Assembly (NCBI RefSeq): GCF_019331775.1
Contig: NZ_JAHBBD010000001.1
Span: 1-64,000, forward strand
DNA from: Bifidobacterium phasiani
GTDB lineage: Bacteria; Actinomycetota; Actinomycetes; Actinomycetales; Bifidobacteriaceae
Direction of reading: 5' to 3'
DNA length: 64,000 bases
Shown: piece by piece, positions 1 through 8,287 of the stretch
How the letters are laid out: each line of letters opens with the position of its first letter
Position numbering within the stretch: the first letter of the stretch is position 1
Made by a program: the position numbers and the translations under genes
The notes under the pieces: generated by a model
The model's input: the letters and a program-made list of their open reading frames with translations, nothing else
What the model was told of the DNA's origin: nothing
Database searches by the model: none

Positions 1-96
1 CGCATCCCCGTCGAACCTGTTAAACTCGCGTACAGGCCGTGAGACATCTTCGGTTATCTTCTTCACAACCAACCATGATGCCCCACGGCTCTCCCA

Positions 97-606
97 TCAC
101 ACACACGAAAACCGGAAGAGCCCGTATCCCGGGTCCTCCGGGTCCTCGCCCTCGTCGGCGAACCCGAACCTGCGGAACAGCGCGGCGCTCGGCTTGTTGC
201 GCGGGTCTATCTGCGTGACGACGAACGGGGTGCGACCGGTTCTGAACGCGTCGTCGCAAAGCCTGTCGAGGACCGCCGCGCGCAGAAGGTCGCCCATGTG
301 CTTCCCTCTGGTCTCGAGTGCGGTGGCGATGTACGAAATCTGGTAGAAGCCCGGTTCGTCGTCGGTGGTCTCAGCCGCGACGCCGTATTCGCAGAAGCCG
401 AGCACCCTGTCCGTGTATTCGCTGGCGCCGGCGACGACGAGCAGCATGATCTCGCTGTCGTCCGCATGCCTACGGATGTTGATGTCGCGGATGTACCGCT
501 GCGCGTCCATGGCCCATTCGGGCCCGCCGTCGCAGCATACGAATCGTCTGAGCGCCGTCTGGTGCGCCTCAGAACAGAGACGTTCCCTTACGATGCTGAG
601 TCCCAT
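97..606 (-). CDS. GNAT-family N-acetyltransferase
   Basis: A 169-residue protein that reads as a GCN5-type acetyltransferase, which would move an acetyl group from acetyl-CoA to an unknown amine. The central part has an RGKHMGDLL stretch in the place of acetyl-CoA motif A. The C-terminal half has the N-x-PS-x-x-LF-x-x-FGF pattern (NKPSAALFRRFGF) typical of GNAT motif B, followed by an acidic tail. The chosen start has AAAGGAG ten bases upstream. It overlaps the end of the preceding 62-codon gene by 38 bases, so the two are very probably translated together. The substrate is unknown. A role as the toxin of a GNAT-type toxin-antitoxin pair is possible, but the small partner does not look like a ribbon-helix-helix antitoxin. 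Confidence 0.7.
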   Translation of the reverse strand: MGLSIVRERLCSEAHQTALRRFVCCDGGPEWAMDAQRYIRDINIRRHADDSEIMLLVVAGASEYTDRVLGFCEYGVAAETTDDEPGFYQISYIATALETRGKHMGDLLRAAVLDRLCDDAFRTGRTPFVVTQIDPRNKPSAALFRRFGFADEGEDPEDPGYGLFRFSCV

Positions 607-757
607 GCGCGAGAAGCTCCTTTGCGTGGCACGCCACGACGAAACGCGCGCCCCTGGTCATCCTCGCCCACTGTTCATCGTGGAGATCACGGGCGCCGTC
701 GGCCGGCGGCGTGTATACGGGCACGGGCTTCACGTCGATGCGAGTCGAAGTCGCCAT
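569..757 (-). CDS. Small hypothetical protein overlapping the acetyltransferase
   Basis: A 62-residue protein beginning MATSTRIDVK. I do not recognise a family. The start is supported by AAGGGG about seven bases upstream. A longer in-frame reading to 1072 exists but has Arg/Pro-rich, non-protein-like composition and no ribosome binding site. Its last 13 codons overlap the start of the acetyltransferase in another frame, so the two form a tightly coupled pair. The C-terminal half is basic and helical-looking; there is no signal peptide or membrane segment. It could be an antitoxin or accessory partner of the acetyltransferase, but only the gene arrangement suggests that. Confidence 0.5.
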   Translation of the reverse strand: MATSTRIDVKPVPVYTPPADGARDLHDEQWARMTRGARFVVACHAKELLAHGTQHRKGTSLF

Positions 758-1161
758 GTCTGCATCCCCTTTCTGCGTCGCCTCGTGTTCGCTCGATGCC
801 TTAATCGTACAACAGCCCGGGCGGGCCGAATCCAATCCCAGAGCGTAATCGAGGGAGTACGGATGCCGATATCCATCTGCCGGATCGGCGACGGCGAGTT
901 GCCCCGCCGTGTCGGCCACAGGCGGCCGGGCGGCGTGTTGCGGACGTATGGGATATTCGCGGGTACACGGAACACGGCCATGATCCCGGGCGCCCGCGCG
1001 GACCCGTCGACGACGACCTGAACGCGGTATCGAACGCACGGGCAGTGCGCTCTTTGGCGCGAATGTGGGCACGGGATGATACCCTGACCGCGTAGATTTC
1101 GGCTCCCAAGGGGTTTCTTTGTATCCGCCGCCGGACGGCGGCCGTGGCGAAAGGCGTATCC
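758..1161. other. Non-coding gap between divergent genes
   Basis: About 400 bases separate the divergent 62-codon gene and the RNA methyltransferase. The open frames here are Arg/Pro-rich products of GC-rich DNA with no credible starts. I see no RNA gene or strong hairpin. Promoters for both flanking genes must lie here but none is clear enough to mark. Confidence 0.4.
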
Positions 1162-2028
1162 ATGAGGTTCATCCATCTTGACTCCGTCGACGACGAGCGC
1201 GTGTCCGCCTACACGAACCTCACCGAGCTGCAGTTGCGCAACCGCCTCGAGCCCGAGCGCGGCATCTTCATCGCCGAATCGCCCAAGGTCATCGAGCGTG
1301 CGCTGGCCGCCGGCCGCGAGCCGCTGTCGCTGCTGGTCGAGGAGCCGTGGATCGAGGGCATGGCCGGCACCTTCGAGGCCATCGACCGGCGCTGGGGCGC
1401 CGAAGTGCCGGTGTACGTCGCCTCCCCCGAGCAGCTGAGGCGGCTGACCGGCTACCGGCTGCACCGCGGCGCGCTGGCGGCGATGCGACGCTGGCCGCTG
1501 CCCGGCGTCGAGGAGGTGTGCCGTGGCGCGCGCCGCGTCGCGGTGATGGAGAACATCGTCGACCACACCAACGTCGGCGCGCTGATGCGCTCGGCCGCCG
1601 CGCTCGGCGTGGACGCCGTGCTGGTCACGCCCTCGTGCGGCGACCCGCTGTACCGGCGCGCCGCGCGCGTGTCGATGGGCACGGTGTTCCAGGTGCCGTG
1701 GACCCGGATCGGCGGCGACGACACCCGCTACTGGCCGTTCGAGGGCATGGACGAGCTGCGTTCGCTCGGCTTCGTCACCGCGGCGATGGCGCTGGAGGAC
1801 GACTCGATCCCGCTGGACGAGCTGGTGCGCCGGCTCGAGGCCGATCCCGGCGACCCGCAGTACATCGACAGGCTCGCGCTGATCTTCGGCACCGAGGGCG
1901 ACGGCCTGTCGCCGCACACCATTGCGCGCGCCGACCTGACGGTGCGCATCCCGATGTGCAACGGCGTCGACAGCCTGAACGTCGCCGCGTCCAGCGCGGT
2001 GGCTTTCTATTCGACTCGAATTCACTGA
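1162..2028 (+). CDS. TrmH/SpoU-family RNA 2'-O-methyltransferase
   Basis: A 288-residue SPOUT-class methyltransferase predicted to methylate a ribose 2'-OH in rRNA or tRNA using S-adenosylmethionine. The N-terminal ~115 residues look like the RNA-binding substrate domain (E-x-GIFIAESPKVIERAL). Motif 1 (NVGALMRSAA) is near residue 137, motif 2 (IFGTEGDGLS) near 241, and motif 3 (RIPM...DSLNVAASSAV) near 262-278; together they form the trefoil-knot cofactor site. The ATG at 1162 has GAAAGG about nine bases upstream. A GTG 18 bases earlier is in frame but has no ribosome binding site. The exact RNA target cannot be read from the sequence. Confidence 0.88.
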   Translation: MRFIHLDSVDDERVSAYTNLTELQLRNRLEPERGIFIAESPKVIERALAAGREPLSLLVEEPWIEGMAGTFEAIDRRWGAEVPVYVASPEQLRRLTGYRLHRGALAAMRRWPLPGVEEVCRGARRVAVMENIVDHTNVGALMRSAAALGVDAVLVTPSCGDPLYRRAARVSMGTVFQVPWTRIGGDDTRYWPFEGMDELRSLGFVTAAMALEDDSIPLDELVRRLEADPGDPQYIDRLALIFGTEGDGLSPHTIARADLTVRIPMCNGVDSLNVAASSAVAFYSTRIH

Positions 2029-2167
2029 AAAGTCAATGACATGCGGGGCGTCTTGCCTTGCGGTTTGAGATTTTTATGCAATTATTGTCAATGTAAGTGA
2101 TTTGCAAGGAAGCGAATCAAAACAACGCAGTGCGGTGTCGAAAGACGCTCTAAGAGAGGAGTATCGG
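2029..2167 (+). promoter_or_regulatory. AT-rich leader, probable glgC promoter region
   Basis: The 138 bases before glgC contain a stretch near 2060-2110 that is much richer in A and T than the flanks, with TTGCGG near 2060 and an ATTATT-like -10 about 17 bases further on. It ends in a good ribosome binding site, AGAGAGGAG, six bases before the glgC ATG. The exact transcription start is not certain. Confidence 0.35.
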
Positions 2168-3415
2168 ATGTCCAAAAAGAATCCGAAGATTCTATCCATC
2201 GTGCTGGCGGGAGGCGAAGGAACTCGTCTGATGCCGCTGACCCGGGACCGCGCGAAGCCGGCCGTCCCCTTCGGCGGCGTGTTCCGCCTCGTGGACTTCC
2301 CGCTGAGCAACCTCGTGAACTCCGGCTACCAGCAGATCATCGTGCTGACCCAGTACAAGTCGCACTCCCTCGACCGCCACATCTCGATGACGTGGCGCTT
2401 CTCCCAGCTGCTGGGCAACTACGTCTCCCCGGTGCCGGCGCAGCAGCGCCTCGGCAAGCACTGGTACCTCGGCTCCGCGGACGCCATCTACCAGACCATC
2501 AACATCATCGAGGACGTGCGCCCGGACATCGTCGTCATCGTCGGCGCCGACCACGTCTACCGCATGGACTTCAGCCAGATGGTGCAGCAGCACATCGAGT
2601 CGGGCGCCGAGTTCACCGTCGCCGGCATCCGCCAGCCGCTGAGCCAGTCCAACCAGTTCGGCGTCATCGAGGTCGACCCCGAGCACCCGAACATGATCAA
2701 GAGCTTCCAGGAGAAGCCGGAGACCACCACCGGCCTGCCGGACGACCCGAATTCCTTCCTCGCCTCGATGGGCAACTACGTGGCCAACACGGACGCCCTG
2801 TTCGACGCGCTGGCCAAGGACGAGAAGGCCGAGAACACCAAGCACGACATGGGCGGCGACATCGCCCCGTACTTCGCGGGCCGTAACGAGGCCGGCGTGT
2901 ACGACTTCAACACCAACGACATCCCGGGCGCGACCCCGACCGACCACGCCTATTGGCGCGACGTGGGCACGCTCAAGCAGTTCTACGACGCGCACATGGA
3001 CCTGATCTCCTACGTGCCGGAGTTCAACCTGTACAACTCGGAGTGGCCGATCTACACGATGTCGGGCAACCTGCCGCCGGCGAAGTTCGTGCACGCCGGC
3101 CGCGACCGCCTCGGCCACGCGACCGACTCGCTGGTCTCCCCCGGCGTCATCGTCTCGGGCGGCGAGGTCCACCACTCGGTGCTCTCCCCGAACGTGCGCA
3201 TCCATTCGTGGTCGCAGGTCGTGGACTCGATCCTGTTCGACGGCGTCGTGATCAACCGCCGCGCCCGCGTGTACAAGGCGATCCTCGATAAGAACGTCGT
3301 GCTCACCGAGAACTCCACGGTCGGCATCGACACCGAGCACGATCTGGCCCGCGGCTTCACAGTGACCCCGGACGGCATCACCGTCGTGCCGAAGAACACC
3401 GTCGTCGACGACTGA
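2168..3415 (+). CDS. glgC: Glucose-1-phosphate adenylyltransferase (ADP-glucose pyrophosphorylase)
   Basis: A 415-residue enzyme making ADP-glucose from glucose-1-phosphate and ATP, the committed step of bacterial glycogen synthesis. The N-terminal nucleotidyltransferase domain carries the signature [20 protein letters not shown] near residues 15-34. The aspartate of GADHVYRMD and the FQEKP sugar-phosphate-binding loop follow. The last ~130 residues form the left-handed beta-helix with repeated V/I-x-x-S-x-x hexapeptides. I start at the ATG of MSKKNPKI because AGAGAGGAG precedes it; the longer frame to 2102 adds an unsupported N-terminus. The gene stands alone and ends at a strong shared terminator. 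No glycogen synthase is nearby. Confidence 0.95.
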   Translation: MSKKNPKILSIVLAGGEGTRLMPLTRDRAKPAVPFGGVFRLVDFPLSNLVNSGYQQIIVLTQYKSHSLDRHISMTWRFSQLLGNYVSPVPAQQRLGKHWYLGSADAIYQTINIIEDVRPDIVVIVGADHVYRMDFSQMVQQHIESGAEFTVAGIRQPLSQSNQFGVIEVDPEHPNMIKSFQEKPETTTGLPDDPNSFLASMGNYVANTDALFDALAKDEKAENTKHDMGGDIAPYFAGRNEAGVYDFNTNDIPGATPTDHAYWRDVGTLKQFYDAHMDLISYVPEFNLYNSEWPIYTMSGNLPPAKFVHAGRDRLGHATDSLVSPGVIVSGGEVHHSVLSPNVRIHSWSQVVDSILFDGVVINRRARVYKAILDKNVVLTENSTVGIDTEHDLARGFTVTPDGITVVPKNTVVDD

Positions 3416-3431
3416 CCGTCACCGCACAGCA

Positions 3432-3486
3432 ATGGCGAAGGGGCCGTGCATCCCGGAAGAATCGGGATGCACGGCCCCTTCGCCAT
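3432..3486. terminator. Bidirectional terminator between glgC and the suf operon
   Basis: A perfect 24-bp inverted repeat (arms 3432-3455 and 3463-3486) with a 7-base loop sits between the convergent glgC and SufT-like genes. It is GC-rich in the middle and symmetric, so it can serve both strands. Confidence 0.88.
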
Positions 3487-3621
3487 GCATATCGTTCATG
3501 CGTGCGTTGCATGCCGGCATGCCGTGGCCCGTCCGTCGGAACGCACGCAACCGCCCGCCCGGCGGCGACCCGCGGCGCGGCGTACCCGCCCGGCCCGGCC
3601 CGACCGCATGCGTCGGCACGC

Positions 3622-4242
3622 TCAGTACTGCGGCATCGAATCGAAGTTGAAGCCGAGCGCCGCCAGCTGCTCGCGCCCCTCGGGGGTGATCTTGTCCATC
3701 GTCCAGCGCGGCTGCCACGTCCAGTCGATGCGGAACTCCTCGACCAGGCCGGCGAGCATGCTCGCGCATTCGTCCTCGATCAGGTCGGTCAGCGGGCAGG
3801 CCGGGGTCGTCAGCGTCATCGTGATGATGGCGCGGCCCAGCGCGTCGATCTCGATGCCGTACACCAACCCCAGATCGATGACGTCGATGCCGAGTTCGGG
3901 GTCGATGACCTGGTGCAGCGCCTCGCGCACGTCGGCCGCGGTGGCCCGTCCGATCTCGTCGACGGCCTTGAGCGGGATGCCGCCCTCCTCCCCGCAGGCG
4001 CAGGAGCCGCCGCACGAGCAGTCGTGCGCGCCGTCATGCGCCGCGCTGCCCGCCGCCTCATCGCCGCCGGCGGATCCGGCCGTGCCGTCCGCCCCGGTCC
4101 CGCCCTGCGCGGCGCCGCCGGACAGCCCCCGGGCCAGCGAGGGGTTGAGCATCACGCGACGCGCCGTCTCCTTGTCGCCAAGAGCCTTTTCGACGGAATC
4201 GAGCACGGTGCTCTGCGGCTCGGGAACCAGGTTATCGTTCAT
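3622..4242 (-). CDS. SufT-like metal-sulfur cluster assembly factor (DUF59/MIP18) with Cys-rich insert
   Basis: A 206-residue protein with a C-terminal MIP18/DUF59 domain (about 94-206). It has the family motif DPELGIDVIDLGLVY at 114-128 and the conserved TPAC cysteine at 149, plus a second cysteine at 159. Relatives (SufT, PaaD) help mature or deliver Fe-S clusters. The domain is preceded by a Gly/Ala-rich linker and an unusual cysteine cluster C75-x-C77-x3-C81-x-C83 that could bind metal. The start has GGAGCG upstream; a long N-terminal reading to 4629 is out of keeping with the family. It is the last gene of the suf cluster, 95 bases after sufU. The cysteine insert is the odd feature. Confidence 0.85.
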   Translation of the reverse strand: MNDNLVPEPQSTVLDSVEKALGDKETARRVMLNPSLARGLSGGAAQGGTGADGTAGSAGGDEAAGSAAHDGAHDCSCGGSCACGEEGGIPLKAVDEIGRATAADVREALHQVIDPELGIDVIDLGLVYGIEIDALGRAIITMTLTTPACPLTDLIEDECASMLAGLVEEFRIDWTWQPRWTMDKITPEGREQLAALGFNFDSMPQY

Positions 4243-4337
4243 GATGCGCTCCAATACAACGTTCTTGCGGATAGTCCATTCTACGGTTCCGGCATCGTCC
4301 GCCGCAATGCCCGGAGACGATTCAGCCCTGGCCGAAA

Positions 4338-4904
4338 TCACCCGGCCCGGTCGACGCGGGCCAGCGCCTGCGCGACCGAGGCCTTCATGCCCTCCCAACC
4401 CAGCAGCGCGCATTTGATGCGCATCGGGTACTTGGACACGCCCTGGAACACCACGGCGTCGCCCAGCTCCTCCTCGGCGGCGTCGTCCTGCAGGCCGGCG
4501 CCGCGCGAGTCCATGAGCCGGTGGAACTCGTTCGCCAGGTGCATGGCCTCGTCCACGGTCCGGCCGTCGACCAGGTCGACCATGATCGACAGGCTGGCCT
4601 GGGAGATCGAGCAGCCGTGGCCATCCCACACGATGCGCTCGATGCGGTGCGGGCCGCCGTCAGAGCCGTCGGAGACCTCGACGTGCACGGTCGCCTCGTC
4701 GCCGCAGGTCGGGTTGAACTGGTGCGACTCCCCCGCCGCGCAGTATTCGTGGCTGGCGCGGACCACGGCGTCGCCGGCCCGCGCCGACGACTCGTCCGCC
4801 AGGTCGGGCGCGAAGCGTTCGCGGCCGTGCGGGTCGCGGGACGCCTCCAGGATCACCTCCTGGTACATCTGCTCCAGATCGTCGCCGCTCATGCCGAAAT
4901 CCAT
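4338..4904 (-). CDS. sufU: SufU Fe-S cluster assembly scaffold / sulfur acceptor
   Basis: A 188-residue SufU/IscU-type protein that accepts sulfur from SufS in Gram-positive suf systems. The three metal/sulfur ligands are visible: Cys67 in PTCGD with Asp69, Cys98 in GHGCSISQAS, and Cys165 in RIKCALLGW. The extra stretch before Cys165 (about 131-150) is the insertion typical of SufU compared with IscU. It is slightly longer than usual because of a short insert around 24-50. It lies 75 bases downstream of sufS in the same direction. SufU is the partner of the group II SufS encoded next door. Confidence 0.92.
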   Translation of the reverse strand: MDFGMSGDDLEQMYQEVILEASRDPHGRERFAPDLADESSARAGDAVVRASHEYCAAGESHQFNPTCGDEATVHVEVSDGSDGGPHRIERIVWDGHGCSISQASLSIMVDLVDGRTVDEAMHLANEFHRLMDSRGAGLQDDAAEEELGDAVVFQGVSKYPMRIKCALLGWEGMKASVAQALARVDRAG

Positions 4905-4979
4905 GCCTCTCGCTCCTCCGACGCCGTCATCGTGGCCGCGCTCGGCGCGGCCACGCCATTGCCGTTCAACAGGATAGCG

Positions 4980-6278
4980 TCACACCCTGAAGAACGGGCG
5001 CACCTTGGCGACCGCCTCGACCAGCGCCGCCGCGTCGTCCACGGTGTTGTAGACCCCGCTGGACGCGCGGTTGGACGCGTACAGCCCGAAGTGGCGGTGC
5101 ACCGGCTGCGCGCAGTGGTGCCCGACGCGGATGGCGATGCCCTGCGCGTCGAGGAACTGGCCGACGTCGTGCGGGTGCACGCCCTGTACGTCGAAGGCGA
5201 CCGTGCCGATCCGGCCGGCGTTGTCGCGCGGCCCGAGGACGCGCACGCCCTCGATGTCGCCCAGGCGCAGCAGCTCGGCCGCGATCAGGCGCTCATGCGC
5301 CTCGATGGCGGCCATGCCGATGTCCATCATCCATGCGGCGGCCCGGCCGGCGGCCACCACCTGGGCGACCGGCTGGGTGCCGGCCTCGAACCGCGCCGGC
5401 GGCGCCATGTAGCGCGCCTCGCGGTCCATCCAGGCCAGCTCGACCATCGACCCGCCGAACGAGGCCGGCGGCAGCGCCTCCAGCAGCTCGCGCCGGCCGT
5501 ACAGGAAGCCGACGCCGGTCGGTCCGTACATCTTGTGCGCGCTCCACACCGCGAAGTCCACGTCCATCGCGTGGAAGTCGACGGCGAGGTGCGGCACCGA
5601 CTGGCAGGCGTCGAGGACGACCAGCGCCCCCACCGCGTGGGCCCGGCGGATGATCGGCGCGATGTCGGTGATCGCGCCGGTGACGTTGGCCACGTGGGTG
5701 ACGGCCACGATGCGCGTACGCTCGGTGATCACCTCGTCGGCCATGTCGGCGCGGATGCGGCCCTCGTCGTCCAGGTCGAACCATTTCAGCGTCGCGCCGG
5801 TGCGGGCAGCGAGCTCCTGGAACGGCAGGAGCACCGAGTGGTGCTCGGCCTTCGAGACGACGATCTCGTCGCCCGGGCGCAGCGCGAAGCGCGCGGCCGC
5901 GGCCCCGCCGCGGCCCAGCGAGGCGTTGCCGAACGCGGTGGCCAGCAGGTTCAGTCCGGCGGTCGCGCCCGAGGTCACGACGATCTCCTCGCCGCCCTCG
6001 TCCGCGCACGCGCCGACCAGCCGGGCCACCGCGGCGCGGGCGTGCTCGAACGCGACGGTGCTGCGCGCCGCCAGCTCGTGCGCGCCGCGGTGCACGGCCG
6101 CGTTGTCGCGTTCGTAGAACTCGGCCTCCGCGTCGATCACGCATTGGGGTTTCTGCGCGGTCGCCGCGGAGTCGAGGTAGATCAGCGGATGCCCGTGGAC
6201 CCGCTGGTCCAGGATCGGGAACTGCCCGCGGATCGCGCCGAAGTCGATGCCGGCCACGCCGGCTCCCGGGCCCGTCAT
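4980..6278 (-). CDS. sufS: Cysteine desulfurase SufS
   Basis: A 432-residue pyridoxal-phosphate enzyme that removes sulfur from cysteine and passes it to SufU for Fe-S cluster building. The cofactor lysine is Lys249 in SAHKMYGPTG, the phosphate/ring contacts include TSGATAGLN (102-110) and DACQSVPH (223-230), and the persulfide cysteine is Cys389 in RVGHHCAQP, the short-loop arrangement of class II SufS. The start ATG overlaps the sufC stop by four bases (ATGA), so translation is coupled. The longer frame to 6692 only runs through sufC in another frame. Confidence 0.95.
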   Translation of the reverse strand: MTGPGAGVAGIDFGAIRGQFPILDQRVHGHPLIYLDSAATAQKPQCVIDAEAEFYERDNAAVHRGAHELAARSTVAFEHARAAVARLVGACADEGGEEIVVTSGATAGLNLLATAFGNASLGRGGAAAARFALRPGDEIVVSKAEHHSVLLPFQELAARTGATLKWFDLDDEGRIRADMADEVITERTRIVAVTHVANVTGAITDIAPIIRRAHAVGALVVLDACQSVPHLAVDFHAMDVDFAVWSAHKMYGPTGVGFLYGRRELLEALPPASFGGSMVELAWMDREARYMAPPARFEAGTQPVAQVVAAGRAAAWMMDIGMAAIEAHERLIAAELLRLGDIEGVRVLGPRDNAGRIGTVAFDVQGVHPHDVGQFLDAQGIAIRVGHHCAQPVHRHFGLYASNRASSGVYNTVDDAAALVEAVAKVRPFFRV

Positions 6279-7054
6279 GCCAGCGCCGATTCCGAGCCGG
6301 CGCCCTCGGGCAGGAACTGGTCGTAGCCCTGCTCCTCGAGCTCGTCGGCCAGCTCGGGGCCGCCGGTCTTGACGAAGTGGCCGTCGGCGAACACGTGGAC
6401 GATGTCCGGCTTGATGTACTTGAGGATGCGCGTGTAGTGCGTGACCATTAGGATGCCCAGGCCTGTGCTCTCCTTGGCGCGGTTCACGCCCTCGGAGACG
6501 ATGCGCAGCGCGTCGACGTCCAGGCCGGAGTCGGTCTCGTCGAGCACGGCGAACTTCGGTCTGAGCAGCTCGAGCTGCAGCACCTCGGCGCGCTTCTTCT
6601 CGCCGCCGGAGAAGCCCTCGTTGACCGAGCGCGTGGCGAACTTCGGGTCCATCTTCAGGCGCTTCATCGCATCGGTGAGCTCCCTGGTCCACGTGCGGAT
6701 CGCCGGGGCCTTGCCGTCGATCTCGGTCTTCGCGGTGCGCAGGAAGTTGGTCATCGACACGCCCGGCACCTCGACCGGGTACTGCATCGCCAGGAACAGG
6801 CCGGCCTTGGCGCGCTCGTCCGGGGTCATGGCCAGCAGGTCCTGGCCGTCGAGCAGCACCTGGCCCGACTCGACCTCGTACTTCGGGTGGCCGGCGAGCG
6901 TGTAGGCGAGCGTGGACTTGCCCGAGCCGTTGGGGCCCATGATCGCGTGCGTCTCGCCCGAGTTCACGGTCAGGTTGACGCCTTTGAGGATCCGCTTGCG
7001 GCCGTCCTTGGTCTCGACCGAGGCGACCAGGTCCTTGATTTGCAGTGTCGACAT
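6275..7054 (-). CDS. sufC: SufC ATPase of the SufBCD Fe-S scaffold
   Basis: A 259-residue ABC-type ATPase that drives the SufBCD complex in cluster assembly; it is cytosolic and not a transporter. Walker A GPNGSGKST is at 40-48, and the ABC signature region carries the SufC-specific FSGGEKKRAEVLQ, followed by Walker B VLDETDSGLD. The gene begins one base after the sufD stop and its own stop overlaps the sufS start, so it is fully embedded in the operon. Confidence 0.96.
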   Translation of the reverse strand: MSTLQIKDLVASVETKDGRKRILKGVNLTVNSGETHAIMGPNGSGKSTLAYTLAGHPKYEVESGQVLLDGQDLLAMTPDERAKAGLFLAMQYPVEVPGVSMTNFLRTAKTEIDGKAPAIRTWTRELTDAMKRLKMDPKFATRSVNEGFSGGEKKRAEVLQLELLRPKFAVLDETDSGLDVDALRIVSEGVNRAKESTGLGILMVTHYTRILKYIKPDIVHVFADGHFVKTGGPELADELEEQGYDQFLPEGAGSESALA

Positions 7055-7055
7055 C

Positions 7056-8282
7056 TTACTTCTCCTCCAGAACGTTCGTCATGGCTTCGGACTCGCCGCG
7101 CGTCAGCCGGCGGTCGATGATGGTCATCAGGTGGTCGGCGATCTGGCCGATGCCGATCTCGTCCACGAGCTCGCCGAAGAAGCCGCGGACCACGAGCTTG
7201 CGCGCCTCGGCCTCCGGGATGCCGCGCGACTGCAGGTAGAACAGCTCCTCGTCGTCGAAGCGGCCCACCGAGCTGGCGTGGCCGGCGCCGACGATGTTGC
7301 CGTTCTCGATCTCCAGGTTCGGCTCGGAGTCGGCGATCGCGCCCGGCGTGAGCACCAGGTTGCGGTTGAGCTCGTAGGAGTCGGTGCCCGGCGCGGTCGG
7401 TTCGATCAGCGCGTTGCCGACCCACGTCGAATGCGCGCCCTCGCCGTCCAGCGCGCCCTTGTACACGACGCGGGAGCGGCACTCGGGATGGTTGTGCACC
7501 ACCATCGTGCGGTGCTCGATGTGCTCGCCCGGGTCGGCGAAGTAGACGCCGAGCATGTTGAGGTCGCCCTGCGGGCCGCCGAAGTCCTGGTCCATGCGGA
7601 TGCGCACGACGTCGCCGCCGAGCGTGACCATCGAGTGGCGCAGCGTGGCGCCCTCGCCCACGTGGATGCGGTGGCCGCCGACGTGCTTGGAGCCGCGGTC
7701 CCACTCCTGCACGAAGGTGGTGGAGACCTGGGAGCCGCGCCCGGTGGCGATCTCCACGCCCTCGGCGATGCGTGCCGCGCCGTGGTGCTCCACGACCACG
7801 TCGGCGTGCACGCCGTCGTCCGCGACGATCACCAGGTGCAGGGCGTCGGGGTCCATGCCGCCGCCGCGCACGTCGACCAGCACCGGCTGGTCGGTGTCGG
7901 CGTGCAACGCCACGACCACCGCCTCGCGCGCGGAGTTCCACGCCACGGCGGCGATGCGATCGGTCGGCTTGGAGACGGTGCCGCTGGGCGCCTGGCCCAT
8001 CGGCACGCGCGCGACGCCGACCCGGCCGGCGTCCACGGGCGACCCGTCGATGTTGGCGACGGCCACCGTCGTCGTGCCGGCGGGCTCGAAGACCTCGAAG
8101 AACTCGGCGACCCGGTCGATCGGCGTATAGCGCCACTCCTCCTGGCGCGCGGTCGGCACGGCGAAGTCGTCGACGTCGAAGCTGCGCGGCGAGCGGTCGG
8201 CGCTCGACGGCATCGCGGCCGGCACCGCGTACGGGTCGTCCGGATCCGCGACGGGGATGTTGATTTCCGTATTCTGTGCCAT
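7056..8282 (-). CDS. sufD: SufD component of the SufBCD scaffold
   Basis: A 408-residue protein of the SufB/SufD family. It has the beta-helix core with many glycines and the conserved C-terminal region (YLQSRGIPEAEARKLVVRGFF) shared with SufB. In the complex SufD pairs with SufB and with SufC dimers. It lies between sufB (5-base gap) and sufC (1-base gap). It is shorter than SufB and lacks the SufB-type N-terminal region, which decides SufD rather than SufB. Confidence 0.94.
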   Translation of the reverse strand: MAQNTEINIPVADPDDPYAVPAAMPSSADRSPRSFDVDDFAVPTARQEEWRYTPIDRVAEFFEVFEPAGTTTVAVANIDGSPVDAGRVGVARVPMGQAPSGTVSKPTDRIAAVAWNSAREAVVVALHADTDQPVLVDVRGGGMDPDALHLVIVADDGVHADVVVEHHGAARIAEGVEIATGRGSQVSTTFVQEWDRGSKHVGGHRIHVGEGATLRHSMVTLGGDVVRIRMDQDFGGPQGDLNMLGVYFADPGEHIEHRTMVVHNHPECRSRVVYKGALDGEGAHSTWVGNALIEPTAPGTDSYELNRNLVLTPGAIADSEPNLEIENGNIVGAGHASSVGRFDDEELFYLQSRGIPEAEARKLVVRGFFGELVDEIGIGQIADHLMTIIDRRLTRGESEAMTNVLEEK

Positions 8283-8287
8283 CGGAC

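Noticed and set aside
730-2025. Long minus-strand frame opposite the RNA methyltransferase
   Set aside because: Arg/His/Ala-rich, typical antisense shadow of a GC-rich gene; no start signals.
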